In this document: piece by piece, positions 12,050 through 26,575 of the stretch | How positions within the stretch are numbered: position 1 is the stretch's first letter | Layout of the letters: each line of letters opens with the position of its first letter | Source of the DNA: Manduca sexta | Taxonomy: Eukaryota; Arthropoda; Insecta; Lepidoptera; Sphingidae | Assembly: GCF_014839805.1 (NCBI RefSeq) | Contig: NC_051134.1 | Coordinates: 11,439,170 to 11,503,169 of the forward strand | Length of the DNA stretch: 64,000 bases | Direction: 5' to 3' | Notes under the pieces: generated by a model | The model's input: only the letters and a program-made list of their open reading frames with translations | What the model was told of the DNA's origin: nothing | The model's database searches: none | Made by a program: the position numbers and the translations under genes

Positions 12050-15000
12050 TTACTATAATCTCCTCCGCTCCAACATCCTTATCATACGCTTTTGTAAGAT
12101 TATTGACGGTTTTGTTTTTCTCTATGACATCAAACCAGTAATATTTGGATCGCCCTAAACGGCCAGGCATTTGCAACCTACATAAGTTTATAGTCACAAT
12201 TGTAATATGCCATACATTTTACACAAAAGTTAAGGTTAGGTTTGTTTTTCAAAAACTGTTACACATTTTTGAAGTAGATGGCAAAGAACTACTAACTATT
12301 ATTAAGTATAACCGCCTCCTACCACGTACGCATTACAACCACGCCATCGACACAGTCTTTAAAATACTAATTAAAATACTGGCGACTTGTAGGCCCGAAA
12401 TTATTCCACAATTACTCCTCCTTGCGTCGATGTTCTCAATGCTGAAGTGAGTCCCTACACGGATCACTTTATTCCGGACTATACTGCGCCAATGGTGCCG
12501 GTTTTCTGCAACGTGGTATAGCTTCGTACAATCAATTACAAACCGAAAAAAAATGATTGACACGTCAAAATAATAGCAATATTGCAGGTAAATCCATTTT
12601 TTACCAATCCCATGTTATGTGTAAACAAGTAATACCATAACCTATGCCAATCTAATATTCAACACTGCAAATAACACAGTTATTAACGTTATATTCAATA
12701 ACATGAATAAGCAATACTCAGAAAGATACAGGAAAAATATTACGTCTTATCTTTGAACAAATAGTAGTAAAGCTGTTAAAGATTCGGCGAACGTAAACCT
12801 CAGTTCTTATTTTCAAACACGTCTCATCGCTTGGCTCCCAACCAATATTGTAAACTGACTGTGAATCAGTTCGTCATTGCAATATGACCGAATTTCGTTT
12901 GAATTAATCATAAAATATTAAACGGCCTTAATCTACTGCATTCTCTGAAACTGAAACGTAACGTGCGAAAAATGTTTGCGAATCTGGCATATGACCAACG
13001 TATTTACATGCATTTGGACATTATTCAAGCCGATGTGATTGTCAAGTCAAAGCTCCAATAGTTCTGACATTAGATTGATTAGTGAATGGTTTCTATTTGT
13101 GTAGTAGTTATTTAAAGTTCGTACACTTTTCAGTATACCTACGCAGTAACGAGCAATCTCACGTTTCAGGCATTAAAATGAATAAAACAAAACGAAATAA
13201 GACGTAATCCGATATCTGTATCAAAATGGTAACCAAAAGTCGATCATGACAGAAATAATAAACACAAAATCCGTCATTCCATAAACAGATTACAAGAACG
13301 AAATAACATGAATCAGAATACAAAAATCATAATATATAATTTTCATTTCTTACACTAGCAAAAACAAGATTTATCATGATTAAGTTACCTCGAGCGTAGC
13401 CCTGAAGGTTTACGCAATCACAAAAACTAGAAGGCCAGGGATATCCAAGGCCCTGGCAAATGAAACACAAAAAGGAACCTACGCAACGATTAAGTGTAAC
13501 ATCCAGGTTGGCCCAGAAAAATAATCCTCACTACAACGTAATAAGATTATGCATAAAACTTTAATAAAGGACGTGAGATTTAAACAATGAGGCCATCTAG
13601 GCATACAGGCACAATGTCCGACAATCCAGGACATAATGTTAAAGCTGAGCAGGGTTACCGCAGAAAAACAACTATTAATTATTTGGACATTCAACTAAAC
13701 AATAGTTGTGAAGTACAATGAAGTGGAAATGTTATTTCAAGGGATATAGAATCTGTACAAAAGCTTTTAGCACACGATACAAACATACGAATGTTAGACA
13801 TTGAACTAAAAGTGGTGTCCAGTCGTTTTCATTAGTAACACCATGCAATCTACCATATACGAAACACGACCCGACTTCTATTGCTGAGGGAGAAAAATAC
13901 AATATAGAAAACCCGCAAGATTTATTAAATCATTTTTGTTACAAGGATTTGGGGCGACTAGCCAATGGAGCTAAGTGGTACTGGTAATCACACTTACCAC
14001 GTGAGCACAAAAAGAGATTCTTGGTAAGAATTCTCGCAATCAAATAAAATATCTTTACTTGTCTAGTTCACGTAGATAGACATGCCAGGAAAAGCTAGAA
14101 GGTAATTACTATTAAGATACTAACTGCCTGTGATTCCGTTCGCGGGATTTTTTTTTCTGGGATAAAAAGCCCAAAACACTCAGAAGTAATGTAGCCTCCT
14201 ATTAGAGAAAGAATTTTTACAATTTGTTCAGTAATTTCAGATATTAGTCCCAACAAACAAACTCACAAACTTCACCTCTATAATATTAGTAAAGATTTAT
14301 GATGTAAACTCAGTAATATTGTTTATGTGTACTAAATATAATAAAATATTTATTGGAGTGAGGTTAATATGCTCTCGTTTCAAAAATATATTTCTTGTGA
14401 ATTCTTTGCATGCGTAGAATACCTAATAATGAGTCATAAGTAATGACTAACAGAAACGATGTATGAAACTGCTTTCAGAGATAAAAGTATCCTATCTTAA
14501 AAAAAGTTGGGACGCAAACAGTCCTTAGTCTAAATAATAAATTCTTTTACCTTGTCCTAGCTGATTTACAAAGTTTTTTTGTCTGTCATCTTTCGCACCT
14601 AGTTATTCTATTGAGTTGTTTATGGGGTTACTTCTTGTCTTGTCCTTTCCTATTATAAAACAGAGTCCTCCGTCGCGTCTGTCTGTCTGTCTGAACGCTA
14701 TCAACTCAAAACTAACTAAAAACAAAACATGAAGATAATTTGAAACCCTGGGAAGGATATAGGCTACTTTTTATCCTGAGAAAAATAAAAAGGGGCTTTT
14801 TCACACAGGCGAAGTCGCAAGAGCTAGGAATTTATGAAATAAAATGTCGTAACATTTAGTAATCGCTCTCATTGCCACGTAAAATATCTATACATCTAAT
14901 AAACAAGTACACGGTTTATTTGTATGCCAAATTCCATCCAAATCTGTTCAGGGCTTTATACGTTTACTTCAAACAAACGTCCTAACTACCCAACCTTTCA

Positions 15001-18000
15001 TATTTGTAAGGTGATTATGATGATTAATATGTATAAAATTTACTATAATTATAATCGTATTTTATACAGCGATCTGAACTACAATCCCCGCACTGAATTA
15101 CACAACACTTGTCCAAAATAACTTGGCCGTAAACAACATCACAGGTTATTAACGTTTTGTTTATTTTGACAAGTGCTGAGAATCTGCTTTACACTATTTT
15201 AATGTTGAAGTGTACAGTTTTTGGAAACACGACTCTGAGAATTATACGTCTGCTTCGTACGATATCCGGAGTTAAACGATTAGTAAACTAAACAATCTTA
15301 CCGCGTACGCGTTTATGTAATAAAGAGAGAAAATTTAATCGCGAAACTTCTAAGACGTGAGTGGATAGAAAAAAGTAGTACTGTATTTAAGTACTAAAAA
15401 TTATGTCATAGTTCATCAGTGTTCTTAAAGGTTGTTTATCAAAATATTATAATTTAATAAAATCACGGGTTAAAACCTTTTCGAAGTTAAGTAGTTAAAA
15501 AATCAGCATTCGTAATGATAACAAATGAAGTTTTTATACGAAATAACATAAAACTGTTATAAAATACTTATCAAAAAATATTTTTCCTTCCAAACTAATT
15601 AACCCGAACTATTCTACACTCCCAATGGCATATACATAGAGAATCACATCACGAATCGTCTATTTCATTAAAGCCCCAAAGCCCTTTATGAGGCACACAG
15701 AATCTGGAAAAATTCTTTTTACCATTCCGCCAAAAGGAAAATGTGCCAATTTATCCTCCTTACGGATTAGCCAGACTATTCAAAGGCATTGCGGAGATTG
15801 GATCCCTCTATACTCCACGTAGGCATTGAGACAGTGGGAATAGAAATTCAATAATTTTACAAGCGAGCCAAAGGTTTTATTTCTATTGTGTAATGCGAAT
15901 AATAGTTAAGAAAATATCCGCTAGATGTCACTAGCATATCCTTCGAGTTCAATATAATAAAACGATCTGGTTGAATTGTACCTAATAACCGTTATCCTAA
16001 TGGAGTTTTTTGGTGAAAGTATGCGTTTTATCAATCTTTAACTAGAATCTATAACAATTTGTAATTAAAGCCGTAAATTTGGTTATTGTTGTGGATATAT
16101 TATTAAAAAATCATATCACATAAACTCTTCATGATAGCGTATAGTGGAACTTATGACCTACTGCCACCTACTGGTTTACTGCTAAACTAAAATAGTCCAC
16201 TCACCATCAGGTACAGCGGGGTCACATTTCCTTGGCAACATAAGTAAATTTTACACCAACTTATATGGAGCAATCAATTTAACATGAACAAACAATTAAA
16301 CAAATGAATTGCTACAAGGAAAGTCAGTCACAAATACGTAGTAGCAAGTAAACACGTCACTATATTTATTTTTAATAATGATACAACGTATATACGAAAC
16401 CAATTTCATTTCCTTCGTGTAAATTTTATATATCCACGAACTCAAATTACGATTTCAGTCAAAGGTGTAACAGTAGTTGAAGAGTTAAATATTTAAATAG
16501 CTAACATACTATAACTTATAACAGATGCGGGTAAAACAGTATATAGTAAGATAAGCTGTCAGCAATTTCCATGATGGATTTTTTGCCGAACGTATTAAAA
16601 TTGATTAACGAAAACTGTCATTGTCGACAAAAAATCACGGCGCGACGTCGCCAGCCCCATATTTTAATCAAACATGGATGCGGATCTCTTGATTATGCAG
16701 ACTGCGTGTAGTTGTAGGCATAAGTTAACGATCGTAAAGTCCTATTGATTTACACCGATTATATTAAAATTTAGATCGAATTAAGAATTAAATTGCATTG
16801 TTTGGACATTACAAACCTTAATTTAAGTCTACCTTTGTAGTCTTTGGGCATTTGACATTTCATTTCGTCACTGTTTCGTAATCCCGTGCAATATAAATAG
16901 ATTTCCTGCATGACACGTGTCGAGGTCGATGAACTTCACAGCGAACTACAAATCGATGAATTTTTACATCGGTGATTCTATTTTACCCACACAATAAGTT
17001 TAAAGTTCTAAATATCGTTGGCTCATTATTACAAGATCCTATGTCAATTTATACTTATGTTGCAAAAACATAATAAAATCACTGGCAAAAATTAGACAAG
17101 AATCTAATTCATAGTTCCTTCTTTATTTGTATTCCACAATTATTAGATTTATTACTGAAAAAGATTTAGAATCATTTGATAATATGTTTAATTCAATTTG
17201 CACATCAAATATGACATAGAACCTTGTCGTAGTGAGCAAGCGATATATTGCAATTTCCCTACACATAAATTAAAATATTTTTAAGTACAGTCTTGAAATA
17301 CAAACAATACTCATTTAATAAAAATTAACCTAATCTATTGAATAAAGTTATCAGAAATATTTTTTTATTATCAAGCAACACGTCTACTCAATCAACTATA
17401 TTCCAATTTTATTTTCTTAAAGTATTATGTAATAATGTTTTCTATCTATAGTAATGTAGTGCGTAACTATACTGGAATGATAACCAGAGAATATTATTAA
17501 AATATACCAACGCATAGTTTTATTATAAACTATACTGAGTCAGCGATGAACCAACATCCCACGCTGTCCCCCGAAGATTCAGTTCAACTTGATTCATTTC
17601 CGCGAATAACTCTCATCAGTTTATAATAACGTCTAAATAGTTTTAAGTGGGTGCTATCTATCATACTAATTTTATAATCTGAAATAGATTCTTAGAAGCT
17701 GAATTCCATGGCCATACGTATAAAGCTGAGATGACACAAACAAATCTGTATCTTTATTGGACAACTGTAGAGTTTAATTTGAAACGTATATAAATTTGTA
17801 TGTGTTGTGTTATCCCAAATCAAGGTAATCATCGATCAATGGCAAAAATCGCTTACTTCAATAGATGAATGAATAAAAAAATACTTTCTTCCACGAGTTA
17901 AAGATACATTTTCTTAATTCTTTCCTTTCGTTAAAATTTTAAGACGCACTGAACACAACAAGGATTCTTCTAAAAATGCCATCCACCAGTAACTTTGAAC

Positions 18001-19430
18001 TTAACCTAATAAATCGTTTAAAAACTGAATTTTACAACTGACGGCACATTGCATAGTAATAATGAAAACACTAAAATGCTTTTCATTCAATAAACTTAAC
18101 AGTCTGTAATAACGGCTACATAAAGCTGGAAATTAATTTAATCATTCCAAATATACCCGAAGAGGTCAACAACCCGCAGTTCTGATTAAAAGTCAGCCCT
18201 GCGTTCCATTACATATTTCCCGTTTTCCGGGATTCGTTGCGTAACGCGATACTTCATTCCCGGGCCGCCGGGCGCGTTCGGGTCCTCATTAGTGAAACGA
18301 AATAACGTTAATATTATGCTTACATTCCCGCCATATTCCACGTTTAATTCACTTAACTTTATCATAATGTTTTTTCTCATTAAATGTTATGTAATGATTG
18401 TTTACGTTATAGCATTTACGAGCGCGAAGTATGTAACCTTATATCATAATTAAATACTTTATTTTACATTTTTTTAACGCCAGGTTTAAATTCTCCTATG
18501 TTATGTATGGATTATGCTTTATGTCGTATTTATCTGGTTTACGATTTACGTGAGCAAGAAATAAACGCACATTCAATTCTCCCAAACTTATCCTGTTGAG
18601 ATGTATATCAGCACTTTTCTGCATAAATTTGGCTTCGCTTTAAGCCTATCTGACCTGCTTCTTAAAACCTATTCCTCATCCCAATTGTAGAAAAACTAAC
18701 ACCAATTTAATTAAAAATCAGAGAAACTCATATAATAATTCAATTTCCAGCTTTCAGAAGAGCAGCAGACTGATTAAAACTTGTTTAAAAAACTACAATC
18801 CTAGCTGTTAGAATCCACACCAGATTCTATTTTAATTAAAAACGAACTTTGCCTTTTAAATATCATAAACTTTTTTCCACTACAAAATTAGCTATTACCA
18901 TAATGATTAAAACTAATTACAGTTTCAAATATATTTAATTATTTCATTTGCATTGTACAGAAACACGAAGTATTCTAACCGCTGAAGAAAATGTGAAACA
19001 AAAGACTTGGATCAATGCAGTTTATTTACGTTCAAGTGTCAACGACTCTCGGCAAAACTGTCTAGATCACATTACACTGGAACAATACTTTAAAACCTTC
19101 TATTTTTAGTACTAAAACACTTTTTACAATGCAATATTCTTTACTTATAAAGCTGTATTAGAATGACAATATGGACGTAAACAATAAACGTAATAAGTAT
19201 TTTGTCTTTTTCACTGCTTATTAAATTATAATATATAATTAAAACACTGTTTAAAACGATTAATTATGAATACGGTTAGTTAGTTCTGTTTTTCTTTTAC
19301 GTAAAACGCACAACAAAGTATTCAAAATGTCCGTGCATTCTTATGATTTCTACTGTTACTGCTGGTAAACATTGAAATCTACGACAAATGTTTATAGTTC
19401 AAGGTAGTTTAGTCTTGTATCTTTAAATGG
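12050..19430. other. Gene-poor AT-rich stretch with scattered repeat fragments
   Basis: I find no supportable gene. Contents that can be named are two copies of the CCCGCGTGAA-type repeat (14128-14296 and, inverted, 14645-14830), a fragment of the 172-392 repeat near 16190-16232, and a short GC-rich island near 18185-18300 discussed as a finding. The rest is AT-rich sequence without recognisable content. Confidence 0.55.
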
Positions 19431-19444
19431 TCCATGTCCATACA

Positions 19445-19678
19445 TACATACATCATTCTTTGTGAATTTATCGTTTTCTTTGACGGTGAAGGAAAACATC
19501 GTGAGGAAACCTGTACATCTGAGAAGTTCTCTGTAGGAATTTCGAAGGTGTGTGAAGTCTACCAATCCGCACTAGGCCAGCGTGGTGGACTAAGGCCTAA
19601 TCCCTCTCAGTAGTAGAGGAGGCCCGTGCTCAGCAGTGGGCAAGTATATAATACAGGGCTGATATTATTATTATTATT
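19445..19678 (+). mobile_element. 5'-truncated SINE family A with 11-bp target duplication
   Basis: The copy starts inside the body (CATCATTCTTTGTGAATTTATCG), has no tRNA head, and runs to an (ATT)n tail. ATGTCCATACA stands on both sides (19434-19444 and 19679-19689). Truncation at the 5' end together with a target duplication is the signature of target-primed reverse transcription. Confidence 0.85.
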
Positions 19679-21295
19679 ATGTCCATACAGAAAAACGAAA
19701 TAAAATATAAATAATAATAAAAGTAACAGTTGCTATCAAACTACAAGTATCACCATAGAAATGTACCAAAAAATAACACCCGCTTAAAGACCTTACCCAG
19801 GCTAGGATACACTCACGTCTTTTATACTCGAAGGGGTCGGGTCGCAACGTGAGCATCCACTTTTCGTGTATATTGCGTCTCATGATTCCATGATATAAGC
19901 TATATGTTACTGCAACACATATCTATGTGACAAACTACAATCCGTTTAATGATTTCCCCCTCTACATCATCACAACATCTTCACTTTCGCATGTATAAAA
20001 TCAGTAAGATATTCTAGACAAAATCAAATAAATGCGTCAGTGCGTCGTCCGTGATGCCTAAACTTATTTATATTAGTAATTGAGATATTCATTCGCGACA
20101 TGTTATTTATTGCTCCATAAATATGAGTTTCGAAGATGAAAGTGTTCATTGCCTTGTGTATTTTTGTGGCGCATACTGAAACTGACACCTCGGTCTAGAC
20201 CGACGTATATATTATTATGTTGTTACATTATATCTTCTACGTCAATAAAATAATGACTCTTCCAGGCTTTACATTTTGTTTTTGATAAAGGTTTTCCAAA
20301 AATCAAGCATTTACAAATAATTGTAAAGATCATACAAAAAAACAATACACATCAGTGGCGATAGGTGAAATTTTCCGAAACGGAAGCTGACACAACATAA
20401 TATAGATACTAATATACATAAAGACTGTCTACCAATCATTCAACTGATAGTTCGAATTTACACAAACTACGAAAGGCAAAGCAGGAATTAAGTTATATGT
20501 ACCCTTAGCCACTTACACATTAACCAAAAAATTCGCTTTATCTCCAGTATTTTGCGCCGCATTATCACAATGCCTGCGCTAAAATAAATACGTAAGATTC
20601 CGAACATTTACGGATGCTCATTCAGCTGAAAAGGTCTTAAATAATTCTGCCGCTATCATTTGATCGAATATCGACGCTCGCCCTAGGCATTTGAACACTG
20701 GCAGATGAGGCCTCGTAATTTTATCCATGGATAAGACATGATGTCTCCCGGGTGGAAGCGATGTGCCGAAAAATTGCGTGATAAAATGACAACGTTTTGA
20801 AGACTCAGAGATCTTTACAAATCTTGAGGCGAATTTCAACATTTCCGTTCGTGTCATGAGTTTATAATTAACTATTTCGAAGTGGGTGAAGAAGTTTTTC
20901 GCCGTCTGACCGGGTTATTGAGATCCTAAGATTATTTTTTGTTATACTACCCAAAATTAATTCTTAGCTAGATTGATATTACTTATTTATGTTATTCAGT
21001 AATATGTGAGTAAACCTCTTTCGTAACATATACATGTTATTCACTTTGGAATTGGTGTATTGTCATTAATAGAAGAGGGCTTATACATTTTCGTCACTCA
21101 GTGAACTCAGCATATTTAATCATCAGCAGTAATTGACAGTAAATAAAATTAATAACACAATGCTTTTTCCTTTTGCGTACATGAGTGACGACACCAAAAG
21201 AAATAAATATGGCAATAATAGAAAATATATAATTTATATTTCAGTATAATATCAACCAAAGGCTCAGCGCACTTAAGACATTTTATTAAACTATT

Positions 21296-21500
21296 TTTTT
21301 TCCTGAAACTCTATCAGCGTGAACCGGGATAAATATTAATATAATTTCCCGGATAAAAAGTAGGAATAATGTAGCTTCCGATTTGAAAACGGACATTTGA
21401 AAACAATTTCAGTAGAAGTAATGTAGCTTCCTATTAGTAAAAACAATTTTAAAATCGATTAAATAGTTCCCGAGATTAATGCCTTCAAACAAAAAAGCAT
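21296..21500 (+). repeat. CCCGCGTGAA-family repeat fragment(s)
   Basis: It contains 'GAACCGGGATAAATATTAATATAATTTCCCGG' and two similar 'AGTAATGTAGCTTCCTATT' blocks about 55 bp apart, as in the copy at 14128-14296. It is a diverged, non-coding fragment with an internal duplication. Confidence 0.5.
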
Positions 21501-22868
21501 ACTCTTTAGCTTTATATATCAGTATACATTAGTTGAATCCGTCGACAACTTACAGTATAAAAAGAAAACTCGGAATCATTAACTGACGTAACCTTGCATT
21601 GCCGGTACGCTTCAAGTTCCAATTCGTCTTAAAGACAACAGTATAATTGCTTCCTGCTATTACGACGTAGTCTTCAATGGATAAAGAAGTCATACTATCG
21701 CCTTCTTTGTCAAGACCGCCTTTGTGACCTCTATCTTGTTAACTGTAGCTTCTGTTATCCGTAAGGGTTAGCTCACACTGCGATAAGACGCGTATGTTCA
21801 TAGTATAATCAGCTACAAAAATTGCTGAACGTTTTTTAACTAAGTAAGTATATGTGTGAATGCTCGCAGCATACTGAGCAAAAAATTTACTCCTATTTAC
21901 AATGTGACACGACTTATTTCAAATAAAATACTTTTTTTATATTTCAACAAAAGAGGCTGTGTTAAATACATCCCCCCCCCTCTCCCTCCTATTTTATTCT
22001 ACGAATACCTTTTATCTGACGATTGATAATTCCTTAGTAAAGCTTAATTTAAGGTTTAAACCTTTTTGCTGTCTATATTGTCCAAAATTAATGAGTCGAG
22101 AGTTAGTCAATACATTATTTTATTTAAATTTAGAACACGATCAAAAGCGAATGAATAAATCCTAAATCTGAAGCCTCGAGGCAAAATAAGTTAAACAGCT
22201 TTGAAAATTATAAAGTCTTATTATGGAAGTTAATGGGTTAAAATTTGGCGAGTTTAATATCCAAAATATTACATAATAGGCTATAAGACCTATAAATACC
22301 TATGGTACTAAGGTAACGAAACCTTTGTAGAGGCATCTAATTTTAAAAACTTCATAAAATAACTGATGAAAAAAATATATAATTTTTAGTCATATTTGTT
22401 AAATAGATGACGCAGTTTTCTTTACAAGTGATGTAGGTGACCAGTGTTTTAGAGACTTGGGTAGCAGGAAACATATATATAAAGGTATATAAGTCGAATG
22501 AAACCGCGAGCAACACCTAGTTAAAAATAAAGGATAGATAATAATAGCTCACCATTACGATCTTCTCGAATCCACCGATATTATTCGTCATTTTACGAAA
22601 TATACATCTCCGTATTATCCCTGACTAGGTAAGATTCCTTTCGTTTTCGGGAAATACTCTTGTAAATTGTGTAGAGATATCGCATTTTCCCTAAATATAT
22701 TTGTCGGAGATTCCATATCCGAATGTTATTGAAGTGTCGAATAGAATATTATATTACTTGTTGAGTATGTCAAAACATATTTATCAGAAATATGTTTTGG
22801 AGCTGATATTTTGTAATAAAAGAAGGTATACAGGTGGGTGGATAACTAGTTGATAAATAGTGATTTCT

Positions 22869-22933
22869 TATGTTTACGCGGATGTTAGACATTAAAATAA
22901 CATTGCGAATTTTATCGCGGTTTTTATATTATG
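22869..22933. repeat. Half copy of the inverted-repeat MITE (family D)
   Basis: ATGTTTACGCGGATGTTAGACATT, then TTGCGAATTTTATCGCGGTTTTTATA, matches one arm and the flanking part of the foldback element at 37927-38071. It abuts the next repeat at 22933 directly. Confidence 0.65.
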
Positions 22934-23215
22934 ACTAGCTTTTGCTCGCGGCTTCGCCCGCGTGAAGGAGTTTTCCGGGATAAAAGTCCACTGTATGATA
23001 AAAGTCTTGCTACATATTTTCCCGGTACTGATAGGTTCAAACTAATTTTATCCCCATGGGGGTAGAATTAATCAAAATCCTTTGTTAGCGGATGCCTACG
23101 TCATAACATCTACCTGCATGCCAAATTTCAGCCCGATCCGTCCAGTGGTTTGGGCTGTGCGTTGATAGATCACTATGTCAGTCAGTCACCTTTGAGTTAT
23201 ATATTTAGATTTGCT
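22933..23215 (+). repeat. CCCGCGTGAA-family repeat, long copy
   Basis: This is the best-preserved plus-strand copy. It has the head GACTAGCTTTTGCTCGCGG, a 'TTTCCCGGTACTGATAGGTTC' block, 'GGATGCCTACGTCATAACATC' and a 3' part 'GATCACTATGTCAGTCAGTCACC'. An inverted and longer copy with the same order lies at 32305-32845. It is non-coding. Confidence 0.75.
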
Positions 23216-23790
23216 TCCTACATTTCGAAGACATCAGCCTTCCTGGTCACAAGGCGGACGTACCACGAAGCCGGCAAAGTCTCTGATACACTTTCAATTT
23301 TACGTTACAATTTTACAGTTGTTAAATGATTTTTATTAAAAGCATTGGCTACCTTTAATTTGAAGGATTTGGGAATTTGGTAATTGGAAATATTATGTAA
23401 GGCCCCAAGTAATGTCATTATCCGATATGAACACAACAAAGCTATCTTACGCCATGTATTTCGTCCCATCGAACTGGGCTAACTCATTCTTTCTACATAC
23501 AAAACGGACTGCAATAATCTACTACTACGAAAATATACTTAGGTATTCAAGTTTTTCTAGAACCATAATTCTTGTTTTAGAGACTTGCCGAGTACAGGAT
23601 AGTCACGAACACGAGTATGTAAACAGCTTTCGGGTGGTCTTTCTTTCTTTTCGGGTGTATTCATTACTCATAATTCATAGTTATATTTATTCGCCAAATT
23701 TTTAGGGAAATTATTGGTCAATAGTCTAAATTAGGCATAATGCATGGGTACCATATACTATTTAAATGAATTTATCGGCTTTTTAAAATA

Positions 23791-24022
23791 TCTCAATGTG
23801 ACCCCGCTGCACCTGATGGTAGTAGTGGGTTCCAATAGAATGGCGATTGACGAGAGACAACCCTCGTCAGTCAACACAATTATGCCGGTCTGTTGGAACG
23901 GGATGTACACAAGCTGATTCCAAAACACAACATACTTACGTGGGTCACTATGGTGGGTTTTAATACCTTATGTACGGTGGTCGCTATCCGGGCGGATATA
24001 AAATGTATCCTACCACCAGCAG
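23791..24022 (-). repeat. Dispersed lepidopteran repeat, inverted copy of 172-392
   Basis: The reverse complement begins CTGCTGGTGGTAGGATACAT and follows the block order of the copy at 172-392, including the GCCCGGATAGCGACCACCGTAC region, so the two copies face each other about 23.4 kb apart. No coding sequence is present. Confidence 0.7.
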
Positions 24023-24029
24023 TTCAAGT

Positions 24030-26440
24030 TTTATCACGGCTATGTAATAGATGGTAGCTATTTAAATGCTTTTATTTTTATTAAATACTTTAAAGGAAAT
24101 ATATAGGCTAAAACTAACGGTATTGTATGAGGTTGGATAACGTGGGTGACGTCGTTCATCCATTAAACGACGTCTAAATTATTCTTTCTTTACACAACTA
24201 CCTAACAGTCGATCAATGTCGTTTGAAGATAAATGAATTTCAGCTTAATACAATGAACAAGACTCATGTTTCTTTAGACATCAACTTTATTATTTTGTCC
24301 CGAAATCGTTAACAACTTTTTTTGCATAGCCTTAAACATTTTTCCACTTATTCAAGTTACCTATCGTTAGAATAAATTAAGTGCGAAAAATGATTGAAAA
24401 GTAAGTAAAAGTATAATATCCAAGTCAAATTGCGTCACAATCGACAAGCCTGTGAGAAATAATGAGCACATATCAGCATGCATACATACACAGGATCACA
24501 CCATTATCCCATAGGGGTAGGCAGATTGGATTGCCACTTTGCTCGTCACTGACACATTACTTTAGCTTCCTCCACTTGAAAAGTCTTCTCGTGCATTACC
24601 ACCGCTTCATGATACTTTATACCTGGCCTTGCCAAGGTCAAATATATGGCATTCGAAGATATACAATCGACTTCTACCAGCATTGCCATCCACAATCGCC
24701 TTTAACATCTTCGTCAGTCTCCTATCATTCTTTCGCAATTAGGTAAAAAAAATACCTTGACTTACAGAAGTTACAACTATTGTTTTTGTAAACAAAAGGA
24801 CACGCGTACACGCGTTTATTTAGATTTGTATTTCCGTTTTCCGACAAATTCGTGCAGCGAATCGAGTTTCTCTTATTCTTAACGAGCAAGAATACAAGGA
24901 TAACGCTTTCAAGGAGCTAAATTAAATATTTATATGGTTTTTCTATTAGGGTTGTTATTGTGAGATTAGTTATTGTTCTTGATTCTGTCCGCGAGCGGAA
25001 ATAAATAATAAACAATAGGACTCATGAATAACATAGCTCGCTATTTATAAATAGTTTCGAACTCGAGAAACTAGTTCTGGATATTACTTTTTACATTCAA
25101 ATTCATAAACATTGTCTCCATTATTAAGTAGATATCTACTTACTACTGTGTTCAATAATTATAACTATAAATTCACAAAACAAGCGATAGACCTCATAAG
25201 AAATTTACCAATTTCTTTGGGATTTATTTAAATCTGTTTATATTTAAACCTACGAATATTTACGATATTTATATTTCTAATCAATCTCTTCGCTATAAAA
25301 ATTGTCGTCAGGTTCTACCTTAAGACTTCCTTCTTCAAATTTACACATACTTCTAACACAGAAAATGCCTGTCTCCGTTATCAAACATATTTTTATACTC
25401 AATAACATAATTTTTCCTCTATCACGCTTACATCTTTCCAGGAACGAGCCTCTAAACGCCAGTAAACAGTATCTGTTACACAATTTTCATCGAATTACCG
25501 CAAGTTCGTAGTCATAGTAATATAGTTGGAGTTCCATCACACATCTTACATAATTTCCCGGAATCCAGTTAGTATTTTGATATCATGTATCGACAAACTA
25601 GCTAATGCATCTCTTCACAGCACGGCTATCTGTTACATGAGTTTAAAAATATATTGCTAGAGTTTATAACGATTCGTGCACTGAAAATTGAATGCGGATA
25701 TTTTTCTAATAAATCTACAAATCTATCTATACTAATATATTAAAGAAAAGAAATTTATTTGTAGGTTTGTAAGGGCTATTCTCAGGCTATAGGCTACTTT
25801 CTATACCGGGAAAATATTTATCTAAGCTAGTTTGTCATAAAGAGAAGAATAATTATAGGTCTTATACTGAATATCATGTCATTTTAGTACCTATGTATGT
25901 AGTATTAAGCCTTTGTTTAGTTATTCTATGGCAAGTGTTATATACAGGAGTTAAAATATATATCAATTTTCATTTACATAATACCTACCTTTAATCTTCA
26001 GCTAATCTTTGTCTTTAAGAAATATTTTTTGCCTGTGGTTTACGTAAGCGAGAACGAATCAAAAGAAATTTCGGCAGGCGGAAAGGGCTTAATGGATTTT
26101 AAGAAAATGATAATAAATTGAGATCTAAATAGATTATTTCTTAAAGGAATCAATATATCTCGTACTTAATTAAATAGCAGATGCAAAAGAGTAGATTGAT
26201 GGAATTAAAATAATGAATCACGATTAGAAAAGTTATTATTTTTTTAAAATAATTAAATATTGGAAATCACACTAAAATAATTTGAATAGCTTGTTTGTAT
26301 TTATTTTTAACGTAGGTATCTATACATAGATGGATAATTAATACAACTTTTTTAATAACGGTCCACAAACAATTTATAATTTTCTTAATACAAACATTGA
26401 AGCAGCTCTATTTATATAATAATATAATCACAAGTATGTT
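24030..26440. other. Gene-free AT-rich stretch
   Basis: I find no supportable gene. A short repeat-like piece near 25722-25830 (CTATACTAATATATTAAAG ... GGCTATAGGCTACTTTCTA) resembles an edge of the CCCGCGTGAA family. A 68-codon minus-strand frame at 25277-25483 is open but resembles nothing I recognise. Confidence 0.5.
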
Positions 26441-26575
26441 ACTGCCTCGATGTACTTGTAAACCGTGCGCGGTACGACATCGCTCTGAGATCTTGGTTAC
26501 TAAACCCTGGTCGGGCAAAGTGATATTTGGATTTTTCTACTCAGTTTCAGCCTGAAATCTGAATCTATCTTCTGT
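26441..26575 (+). mobile_element. Diverged SINE family B fragment
   Basis: ACTGCCTCGATGTACTTGTA, GTGCGCGGTACGACATCGC, TCTGAGATCTTGG and 'GTCGGGCAAAGTGATATTTGG' follow the order of the family B copy at 5207-5474 read on its own strand. The copy breaks off in the body. Confidence 0.65.

Noticed and set aside
25277..25483. Minus-strand frame ending in an acidic tail (KVEPDDNFYSEEID)
   Set aside because: It has an acceptor-like site before the tail, but there are no partner exons and no recognisable relative; too weak to call.
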